Source of the DNA: Massilia sp. Mn16-1_5
GTDB lineage: Bacteria > Pseudomonadota > Gammaproteobacteria > Burkholderiales > Burkholderiaceae_D
Direction: 5' to 3'
Length of the DNA: 64,000 nt
Assembly: GCF_004798585.1 (NCBI RefSeq)
Contig: NZ_PPXQ01000002.1
Location: forward strand, 1-64,000
The position numbers and the translations under genes were made by a program. How positions within the stretch are numbered: position 1 is the stretch's first letter; every line of letters begins with the position of its first letter. Below the pieces are notes generated by a model. The model was not told where the DNA came from. It made no database searches and saw only the letters and a list, made by a program, of their open reading frames with translations. Shown in pieces: positions 57,902 to 64,000 of this stretch.

Positions 57902-58632
57902 TGAGTGACGAGGGAATCCGCCTGGCCAAGCGTGTGGCCGAACTGGCGTCGTGCTCGCGGGCGGAGGCCGAGCGTTACATCGCGAATGGCGGCGTCAGCG
58001 TCGACGGCGCCGTGGTCGAGGATCCGGCGACGCGCGTGACGCCGGCGCAAGCCGTCGTGCTGCTGCCGGGCGCCAGCTCGCAGGAAGCGCCGCCGGTGAC
58101 CATCCTGCTGCACAAGCCGTCCGGGATGAATGCGGGCGTGGGCGTGCGCGGCGCGCATGCGCTGGAGTGCCTGAATGCCGCTACACTGGTGGCGGGCCAC
58201 GGCCAGCCGCGCTTCCTCAAGCGCCACCTGGCGCGCCTGACTTTGTGCACGCCGCTGGAAACCGATGCCAGCGGGCTGGTGATCTATTCCCAGGACTTCC
58301 GCGTCGTGCGCAAGCTGCTGGACGATGGCGAGCGTGTCGAGCACGAGTATGTGGTCGATGTGTCGGGCGGGATCCAGGAGGGTGGGCTGGCGCTGCTGAA
58401 CCATGGCTTGAGCTTCAACGGCAAGCCGGTCAACCCGATGAAGGTCAGCTGGCAGAGCGAAGGGCGGCTGCGCTTCGCGGCCAAGGGCGTGCGGCCCGGG
58501 CAGATCGAGCACATGTGCGCGGCGGTGGGGTTGACGGTGACCGACATCAAGCGGCTGCGTGTGGGCAGGATGTCGATGGGCGGACTGCCTGTTGGACAGT
58601 GGCGCTATCTGACGGACTACGAACGCTTCTGA
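57901..58632 (+). CDS. RluF-like rRNA pseudouridine synthase
   Basis: The 243-residue protein has an N-terminal S4 RNA-binding domain (RLAKRVAELASCSRAEAERYIANGGVSVDGAVV) and a pseudouridine synthase domain with ILLHKPSGM and the catalytic-type Asp in PLETDASGLVIYSQD. The usual GRLD motif is replaced by PLETD, but the Asp position is kept. Closest in style to RluF. A repeat pair follows the stop. Confidence 0.85.
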   Translation: MSDEGIRLAKRVAELASCSRAEAERYIANGGVSVDGAVVEDPATRVTPAQAVVLLPGASSQEAPPVTILLHKPSGMNAGVGVRGAHALECLNAATLVAGHGQPRFLKRHLARLTLCTPLETDASGLVIYSQDFRVVRKLLDDGERVEHEYVVDVSGGIQEGGLALLNHGLSFNGKPVNPMKVSWQSEGRLRFAAKGVRPGQIEHMCAAVGLTVTDIKRLRVGRMSMGGLPVGQWRYLTDYERF

Positions 58633-58644
58633 GGTCTGCGTGGG

Positions 58645-58722
58645 CCGTACCGCGTGGGCATGAATGCCCACCCTACGAACAGCCATATGTAGGGTGGGCA
58701 TTCATGCCCACGCGGTATGGCG
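58645..58722. repeat. Inverted pair of GTAGGG repeats with a TGGGCATTCATGCCCA core
   Basis: The right unit (58689-58722) reads GTAGGG, TGGGCATTCATGCCCA, CGCGGTATGGC. The left unit (58645-58676) is the same in opposite orientation, with one mismatch in about 33 nt. Twelve nt separate them. The pair sits between the convergent rluF-like and RDD genes and may end transcription from both sides. Confidence 0.87.
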
Positions 58723-58734
58723 TCCGAACAGAGC

Positions 58735-59262
58735 TTACTTTTTCTTGCCTACCTTCGGCAACGCAATCAAGCGCGTCCCCGCAATCCGGTCATGCAGGAA
58801 CTGCCGGTCCTTGTCGAGAAACGCCGTCAATCCCCAGGCAATCAACCCCAGCACCAGCACGAGCGCCCATTCCTTGAAATGGTGCAGGTCCATCAAGCCG
58901 CCCACCAGCAGCGCCGGCGCAAACCAGCCCCAGGCCAGCAGGTAGCGCAGCGCCGCATTCCGGAACGGCACCTTCGACGAGCCCACCTTCACCACCTTGA
59001 TCCGCCAGGTCTTCATCGCCAGCGTAAACCCGCTGCCGCTCCAGGCATGCACGAAATACGCCGCCGTCACCAGGAACAGGAACACCATCAACCCCGCGCG
59101 GTAGGCCGGTTCCTGCCGGTTGCCGGTAACGAAGATATAAATGAAAACCGCCAGCGCCTCGACCGCGATCAGGAGGAAGGCTTCATAGACCATCGCGATG
59201 ACGCGGCGCTTGACGGTCGGGGTGCCGATGAGGGGAGCTGCTGGAATCTTATCCGTTTGCAT
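58735..59262 (-). CDS. RDD family membrane protein
   Basis: The 175-residue protein has about four membrane segments; the RDD-like residues occur in KRRVIAMVYEAFLL and in the C-terminal LDKDRQFLHDRIAGTRLI. RDD proteins are poorly understood; some are ion transporters. It is the last gene of a leftward operon and overlaps the gene before it by 14 nt. Confidence 0.85.
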   Translation of the reverse strand: MQTDKIPAAPLIGTPTVKRRVIAMVYEAFLLIAVEALAVFIYIFVTGNRQEPAYRAGLMVFLFLVTAAYFVHAWSGSGFTLAMKTWRIKVVKVGSSKVPFRNAALRYLLAWGWFAPALLVGGLMDLHHFKEWALVLVLGLIAWGLTAFLDKDRQFLHDRIAGTRLIALPKVGKKK

Positions 59263-60022
59263 TCGAAGGCGTGGGCGCGGCGAGAGGTTGGGCGGCGGGA
59301 GTGGCTGGCGCCGGTGCGGCGGCAGGCGGCGCCGCCGGTACGGGAGCAGGCACCGGCGCCGGTTGGGTGATCGCCGGCGCGGCCGGGACCGCGGCGGGCG
59401 CTTCCATCGACATGCAGGAGGCGCCGCGGCGCGTGGTGCCGGCCGGGCAGCTGGTCGGCGCGACGATCATGTTGCTCGCGGCGGCCGGGCTGTTGGCGGG
59501 GGCCGCGTTCTTGCGCGCCGTCGCCGCCAGGCGCTGCTTCTCGCCGGGGGTGAGCTGCTTGTAGCTTTCCCAGGTGGCGGCTTTGTCGCCGGGAGCGAGC
59601 TTGCGCGCCTTGTTGTAGTTCTCGCGCGCGAGGTTGCGCTGCTCGGGCGTCAGGCGCATCCACTGGCGCATGCGTTCGTGCACGCGGCCCTGCTCGGTCG
59701 GGTTCATCGACGCGAAGCGGCGCGACATCTCCAGCCATTTCTTCTTGCGCACGCCATCCATCGCATCCCATTCCGGATGCAGGGGCTCGAGCGCGACCTG
59801 CTGGGCCGGCGAGAGATCGCGCCACAGGGGCTTGTCGAGGGCGCGTGCGCTCTTGACGGCGGCGGTGCCGGGCGCGCTCGCGGAAGCGCTCGGGGCCCGT
59901 GTACCGGCCGGGCCGGCGTCATCGGCGTGCTGCCAGATGGCCCAGGCCGCGAGGCCGGCCAGCAGCGCCGCCACCGCGGCAATCCAGCCGAGGCGGCGGG
60001 GCTTGGAAAGAGGTGTCCTCAT
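59249..60022 (-). CDS. DUF3106 protein
   Basis: The 257-residue protein has a membrane anchor at about 12-30 (GWIAAVAALLAGLAAWAIW) and a helical, charged DUF3106 segment (about 65-165; repeated W-x-x-M/L, LTPEQRNLARENYN, LTPGEKQRL). The last 80 residues are an Ala/Pro-rich low-complexity tail with two Cys (SCPAGTTRRGASC). It overlaps genes on both sides (4 nt upstream, 14 nt downstream). Function unknown; by position it may respond to or modulate the sigma factor. Confidence 0.8.
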   Translation of the reverse strand: MRTPLSKPRRLGWIAAVAALLAGLAAWAIWQHADDAGPAGTRAPSASASAPGTAAVKSARALDKPLWRDLSPAQQVALEPLHPEWDAMDGVRKKKWLEMSRRFASMNPTEQGRVHERMRQWMRLTPEQRNLARENYNKARKLAPGDKAATWESYKQLTPGEKQRLAATARKNAAPANSPAAASNMIVAPTSCPAGTTRRGASCMSMEAPAAVPAAPAITQPAPVPAPVPAAPPAAAPAPATPAAQPLAAPTPSNANG

Positions 60023-60402
60023 TGCTGGCGCTGTTGCGACTCCAGGTAGGCATTGAAGCCATGGTCGAGGTAGGCCGTCAGCGGCAGTTCGTCGGCCAGC
60101 ACGGCCGCGTCGAGCTCGGCCAGTTCGGCGATGCGCTGCTGCTCTTCATACTGGTACAGCCCGCCCAGGCCGACGACCAGCGCCAGCAGGGGAATGGCCA
60201 CGCCGAGGCGTCCGAGGGAGGCGCCGGAGAAATGGAAATCGACATCGAAGAAGCGGCGGCTCTTGCGCGGCTGCTGCTTGCGCGACAGCGCGATGGCGCG
60301 CGCGGCGGCCAGGCGCTCGGTGGTCGAAGCCGGCAGCGCGTCGAGGTTCTCGTTCAGGGCGTGGCGTATCTTGTACGCCAGGTTGATGTCGTCGGTATTC
60401 AT
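60019..60402 (-). CDS. DUF3619 protein, candidate anti-sigma-like membrane protein
   Basis: The 127-residue protein has a cytoplasmic N-terminus (MNTDDINLAYKIRHALNENLDAL), one membrane helix at about 65-84 (LGVAIPLLALVVGLGGLYQY) and a short periplasmic tail with LTAYLDHGFNAYLES. The layout and immediate overlap (4 nt) with the sigma factor gene fit a small membrane anti-sigma factor, but this is inference; no zinc-binding anti-sigma motif is seen. Confidence 0.8.
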   Translation of the reverse strand: MNTDDINLAYKIRHALNENLDALPASTTERLAAARAIALSRKQQPRKSRRFFDVDFHFSGASLGRLGVAIPLLALVVGLGGLYQYEEQQRIAELAELDAAVLADELPLTAYLDHGFNAYLESQQRQQ

Positions 60403-60968
60403 AGTTGTATTCCCTTGGCCCGCAGGGCGTCGGCAAGGGCATGCGTCGCGCGGGAACAGTGCGTCTTGACGCTACCCTCCGAGCATCCCATCGCCGCGGC
60501 CGTCTCGGCCACGTCCATATCCTGCCAGTAACGCATAAGGAAGGCTTCGCGTTGACGCGCCGGGAGTTTTTGTATCTCCGCTTCGATCAGCTGCAAGGTC
60601 TGGGCGCGTTCGGCCTGGTCCATGGTGGACTCGGCCGCAGCCGTTCCTTCCTCCGCTTCATACGCTTCGAGTATATCAAAGTCCTCATCGCTTCCTTCCC
60701 GTCGGCCGAGGCCAGAAAAGAGACTGACCCAGGTGTTGCGCACCTTTTCGCGGCGGAAGTAATCGAGGATGGTGGTCTGCAAGATGCGCTGGAACAGCAT
60801 CGGCAGTTCGGCGGCTGGCTTGTCGCCGTATTTCTCGGCGAGCTTGATCATCGCGTCCTGCACGATGTCGAGCGCCGCCTCGTCCTTGCGCACCGCATAC
60901 ACGGCTTGCTTGAACGCCCGCCGCTCGACATTCTCGAGGAAGTCGCCTAGTTCTTTGTCTGTCGCCAT
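60399..60968 (-). CDS. ECF-type RNA polymerase sigma factor
   Basis: The 189-residue protein has a sigma-70 region 2 (about 15-80, ALDIVQDAMIKLAEKYGDK) and region 4 (about 125-185, LPARQREAFLMRYWQDMDVAETAAAMGCSEGSVKTHCSRATHALADAL). An acidic linker separates them. It heads an operon with three small membrane-linked genes (DUF3619, DUF3106, RDD), each overlapping the next. Its target promoters are unknown; it may control its own operon. Confidence 0.9.
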   Translation of the reverse strand: MATDKELGDFLENVERRAFKQAVYAVRKDEAALDIVQDAMIKLAEKYGDKPAAELPMLFQRILQTTILDYFRREKVRNTWVSLFSGLGRREGSDEDFDILEAYEAEEGTAAAESTMDQAERAQTLQLIEAEIQKLPARQREAFLMRYWQDMDVAETAAAMGCSEGSVKTHCSRATHALADALRAKGIQL

Positions 60969-61188
60969 GCGATGAGGAGGGGTGATGCGCGCGGGTACTT
61001 AGCCCATGCTTTATGGAAAACCCACGAATCCTAGCAAAAATCCCCCCTGTATGCACTGGAATTGCTCAGTGTCGTGCCCGGCGCGGCGGCGAAGTGTCAA
61101 AAAACGCATGTCGATCCTCGAAATGATTCGTTGTCGCTGCGGCAGCGGCTGGCTAACCTGAACCCAAGATTGACTCAGCCTAGTCACC

Positions 61189-62064
61189 ATGCCTCTCGAT
61201 AATGCCGCCCGCCAGGATTTCGATATCCGCCCCCTGAACGCCCCGCTCGGCGCCGAAGTGCTCGGCCTCGACCTGTCGCGCCCGCTCGGCACCGCCGACC
61301 TGGCCCGGGTCCACCGCGCCCACCTCGACCACCACGTGCTGGTCTTCCGCGACACCCATATCACCCCGGCCCAGCAGGTGGAATTTTCGCGCCGCTTCGG
61401 CGAACTGCAGATCCACGTGCTGCGCCAGTTCCAGCTGCCGACCCAGCCCGAGGTGCTGGTCATCTCCAACATCCGCGAGAACGGCGAGCCGATCGGCCTG
61501 GGCGACGCCGGCCACTACTGGCATTCCGACCTGTCCTATAAAGCCACCCCCAGCCTGGGTTCGATGCTGCATGCGCAGGAATTGCCGGAAGAGGGCGGCG
61601 ACACCCTGTTCGCCAACCAGCACCTGGCCTGGGACACGCTGGCGCCCGAACTGCAGCGCGAAGTGGAGCACTTGCAGGCCGAGCACAGCTACCTGGCGCG
61701 CTACGAAGACCTGAGGAAGCTCAACCCCTGGCGTCCGGCGCTGACCCAGGCGCAAATCGACGAAGTGGTGCCGGTGCGCCAGCCGGTCGTGCGCACCCAT
61801 CCGGAGACGGGCCGCCGCGCGCTGTTTGTGAGCGAACATTTCACGACCCGCATCCTCGATATGCCGGAAGCACGCAGCCGCGAGCTGCTCGACGCCCTCT
61901 TCGAGCACAGCACGAAACCGGAATTCATCTACCGCCACCAATGGCGCCCGCACGACATGGTGTTCTGGGACAACCGCTCGCTGCTGCACCTGGCCGCCGG
62001 TTGCCCGCCCGAGCAGCGCCGCAAGCTGTACCGCACCACGATCGCGGGCGATGTCCCGTTCTGA
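61189..62064 (+). CDS. TauD/TfdA family Fe(II)/2-oxoglutarate dioxygenase
   Basis: The 291-residue protein has the facial triad in WHSDLSYKATPS (HxD) and the distal His in NRSLLHLAAG, followed by Arg residues that bind 2-oxoglutarate (RKLYRTTIAGD). In the TauD family such enzymes release sulfite from taurine or oxidise other substrates. It is followed 13 nt later by an ABC transporter of the NitT/TauT type, so sulfonate use is likely but the substrate is not proven. Confidence 0.92.
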   Translation: MPLDNAARQDFDIRPLNAPLGAEVLGLDLSRPLGTADLARVHRAHLDHHVLVFRDTHITPAQQVEFSRRFGELQIHVLRQFQLPTQPEVLVISNIRENGEPIGLGDAGHYWHSDLSYKATPSLGSMLHAQELPEEGGDTLFANQHLAWDTLAPELQREVEHLQAEHSYLARYEDLRKLNPWRPALTQAQIDEVVPVRQPVVRTHPETGRRALFVSEHFTTRILDMPEARSRELLDALFEHSTKPEFIYRHQWRPHDMVFWDNRSLLHLAAGCPPEQRRKLYRTTIAGDVPF

Positions 62065-62077
62065 ACCAGGAGAATCC

Positions 62078-63082
62078 ATGAATATCAAGAAAATCGCCGC
62101 CGCGCTGGTCGCAGCCTCCCTGGTCGCCGCCGTTCCTGCCGCGCAGGCCGAGGGCAAGATCCGTATCGCCGAGCAGTTCGGCGTGGTGTACCTGCTGCTG
62201 AACGTAGCCCAGGACCAGAAGCTGATCGAGAAGCACGGCAAGAAGCAGGGCGTCGAGATCGACGTCGACTGGGTCAAGCTCTCGGGCGGCGCGGCCGTCA
62301 ACGACGCACTGCTGTCGAATTCGGTGGACGTGGTCGGCGCCGGCCTCGGCCCGCTGATGACGATCTGGGACCGCACCGCCGGCAGGCAGAACGTGCGTGC
62401 CGTCGCCTCGCTCGGCAATTTCCCCTACTACCTGATCAGCACCAACCCGGCCGTGAAGTCGATCGCCGACTTCGGTCCCAAGGACCGCATCGCGCTGCCT
62501 GCGGTGACCGTCTCGGTGCAGGCGCGCATCCTGCAGATGGCGGCGGCCAAGCAGTGGGGCCAGGCCCAGTTCAAGAAGCTCGATTCCTTCACCCAGGCCG
62601 TGCCGCATCCGGACGCGGCCGCCGCCGTGATCGCCGGCGGCACCGAGATCAATGCCCACTTCGCCAACCCGCCGTTCCAGGAGCAGGAACTGGCAGGCAA
62701 TCCGAAGGCGAAGATCGTGCTCGATTCCTACCAGGTGCTGGGTGGCCCGGCTTCGGCGACCGTGCTGTACGCAACCGAAAAGTATGTGAAGGAAAATCCG
62801 AAGACGTATAGGGCCTTCCTCGACGCCTTGGTGGAGGCGGCGCAGCTGGCCTCGACCAATCCGGAAGCGGCGGCCGATGCCTACCTGCGCGTGAACAAGG
62901 GCAACATCGACCGTGCGCTGCTGATCAAGGTGATCAAGGATCCGAAGGTGCAGTTCAAGGTGGCGCCGCAGAACACGCTGGGCCTGGCGCAGTTCCTGCA
63001 CGAGGTCGGTGCGATCAAGAAAAAGCCGGAGAGCTGGAAAGACTACTTCTTCGAGCATCCGGCGCTGGCCTCGGGGAGCTGA
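62078..63082 (+). CDS. ABC transporter substrate-binding protein, NitT/TauT type
   Basis: The 334-residue protein has a signal peptide (MNIKKIAAALVAASLVAAVP, cut near AQA) and a periplasmic binding fold of the NMT1/SsuA type (VVYLLLNVAQDQKLIEKHG, LSNSVDVVGAGLGPLMTIWD). It would bind a sulfonate, nitrate or related anion. ATG 62078 follows CAGGAG. Its stop is followed after 1 nt by the ATPase start. Confidence 0.93.
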   Translation: MNIKKIAAALVAASLVAAVPAAQAEGKIRIAEQFGVVYLLLNVAQDQKLIEKHGKKQGVEIDVDWVKLSGGAAVNDALLSNSVDVVGAGLGPLMTIWDRTAGRQNVRAVASLGNFPYYLISTNPAVKSIADFGPKDRIALPAVTVSVQARILQMAAAKQWGQAQFKKLDSFTQAVPHPDAAAAVIAGGTEINAHFANPPFQEQELAGNPKAKIVLDSYQVLGGPASATVLYATEKYVKENPKTYRAFLDALVEAAQLASTNPEAAADAYLRVNKGNIDRALLIKVIKDPKVQFKVAPQNTLGLAQFLHEVGAIKKKPESWKDYFFEHPALASGS

Positions 63083-63083
63083 G

Positions 63084-63926
63084 ATGACGACGCCACCCTT
63101 GCAGGTCGTCCCGCCCACCGGCCCGCTGCTGCGTGCCGAGCACGTGACGATCGAATACGCCGGCGCCCGAGGTACCGTGCGCGCCACCGAGGACGTCAGC
63201 TTCGAGGTCTATCGGGGCGACCGCTTCGTGCTGCTGGGCCCTTCGGGCTGCGGCAAGTCGACCTTGCTGAAGGCTGTCGGCGGCTTCATCACGCCGCGCG
63301 CCGGCAGCCTGCAATTGAAGAGCAAGCCGATCACCGGGCCGGGACCGGACCGCATCGTCGTGTTCCAGGAATTCGACCAGCTGCCGCCGTGGAAGACGGT
63401 GGAGAGCAACGTCATGTTTCCGCTGCTGGCCGGCGGCGTCAAGAAGGCCGAGGCCCGCGAACGCGCGCGCCACTGGCTGGGCAAGGTCGGTCTGGCGCGC
63501 TTTGCCGACGCCTATCCGCACACGCTTTCGGGCGGGATGAAGGCGCGGGTCGCGATCGCGCGGGCGCTGGCCATGCAGCCGGACATCCTCTTGATGGACG
63601 AACCCTTCGCGGCGCTCGACGCGCTCACCCGGCGCACCATGCAGGAACAGCTGCAGAGTCTGTGGGAAGGGATCGGTTTTACGATGCTGTTCGTGACCCA
63701 CTCGATCGAGGAGGCGCTGGTGGTGGGGAACCGCATCCTCCTGCTGAGTCCGCACCCTGGCCGGGTGCGCGCGGAGCTCAACAGCCACCAGTTCGATCTG
63801 GGGAGCGCGGGCAGCGTGGAGTTCCAGGCGGCGAACGAGCGCATTCACCGCTTGCTGTTCGGTGATGGAGGCATCGCGGCGCCGCGCGTCGCGCCTGCCC
63901 ATACGGCCTTGCAGGTGCACGCATGA
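63084..63926 (+). CDS. ABC transporter ATP-binding protein, NitT/TauT type
   Basis: The 280-residue protein has Walker A LLGPSGCGKSTLL, the Q-loop VVFQEFDQLPPW, signature TLSGGMKARVAIARALA and Walker B ILLMDEPFAALD, with the H-loop in VTHSIEEAL. The sequence KARVA instead of the common KQRVA follows the signature. Its stop overlaps the permease start (ATGA). Confidence 0.95.
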   Translation: MTTPPLQVVPPTGPLLRAEHVTIEYAGARGTVRATEDVSFEVYRGDRFVLLGPSGCGKSTLLKAVGGFITPRAGSLQLKSKPITGPGPDRIVVFQEFDQLPPWKTVESNVMFPLLAGGVKKAEARERARHWLGKVGLARFADAYPHTLSGGMKARVAIARALAMQPDILLMDEPFAALDALTRRTMQEQLQSLWEGIGFTMLFVTHSIEEALVVGNRILLLSPHPGRVRAELNSHQFDLGSAGSVEFQAANERIHRLLFGDGGIAAPRVAPAHTALQVHA

Positions 63927-64000
63927 ACGCCTTCAAGGATCCACCGATTCGTCCCGAATACGAACTGGCGCTGGCCTTGCCGCAGGCGGGCGCCAATGCC
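63923..64000 (+). CDS. ABC transporter permease, N-terminal fragment
   Basis: An ATG overlapping the ATPase stop opens 26 codons (MNAFKDPPIRPEYELALALP...) to the window edge. By operon position it is the permease of the NitT/TauT-type transporter; the membrane part lies outside the window. Confidence 0.75.
   Translation, partial: MNAFKDPPIRPEYELALALPQAGANA

Overview
The window is high-GC, densely coded chromosomal DNA of a betaproteobacterium, most likely Oxalobacteraceae and close to Massilia/Duganella/Janthinobacterium. This is inferred from the order pilW-rodZ-ispG-hisS-yfgM-bamB-der-hfq-hflX-hflK-hflC-hisZ-purA, typical of Burkholderiales, the use of HisZ with a short-form histidine pathway, and codon and protein style. 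No IS element, prophage or CRISPR array was seen, but short palindromic intergenic repeats are abundant.

Layout. 1-18 kb: housekeeping block (Bax-inhibitor-like membrane protein, ndk, rlmN, pilW, rodZ-like, ispG, hisS, yfgM, bamB, der, hfq, hflX, hflKC, hisZ, purA, a phosphoribosyltransferase). 18-25.5 kb: MarC protein, hybrid histidine kinase, FKBP prolyl isomerase, a solitary RES-domain protein, uvrB and an aromatic-type aminotransferase. 25.5-30.5 kb: three identical tRNA-Asn(GUU) genes in the same orientation, enclosing a lysR/cupin dioxygenase/MFS transporter cassette and purT; a 3' tRNA remnant with its terminator follows the first copy. 30.5-42 kb: amidase, small HNH protein, a sensory cluster (REC-kinase-REC, bacteriophytochrome plus response regulator, PAS-PAS-kinase-REC) and two exported hydrolases. 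42-49.9 kb: flavin reductase, DTW-domain tRNA modification enzyme, a radical SAM protein behind a perfect LexA-type palindrome, ChaC-like protein, lysR with fahA-like and maiA, CBS-domain protein and a uracil-DNA-glycosylase-fold protein with an altered active-site motif. 50-58.6 kb: complete isc iron-sulfur operon (iscR-S-U-A-hscB-hscA-fdx-iscX) followed by a methyltransferase, ltaE and rluF-like. 58.7-61 kb: leftward four-gene operon of overlapping genes headed by an ECF-type sigma factor. 61.2 kb to the end: TauD-like dioxygenase and a NitT/TauT-type ABC transporter, cut off by the window edge in the permease.

How it works together. The isc genes build and deliver Fe-S clusters needed by several proteins here (IspG, RlmN, the radical SAM protein, IscR, ferredoxin). 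HflK/HflC, BamB, YfgM and RodZ-like serve the envelope; Hfq and HflX act on RNA and ribosomes.

The most notable signals are the LexA-box radical SAM gene; a dispersed repeat family with fixed GTAGGG and CACGCGG ends but interchangeable hairpin cores; a perfect 23-bp inverted repeat before bamB; the orphan RES protein with a changed key residue; and the tRNA-Asn triplication with its remnant. All calls come from reading the sequence; no database search was run.
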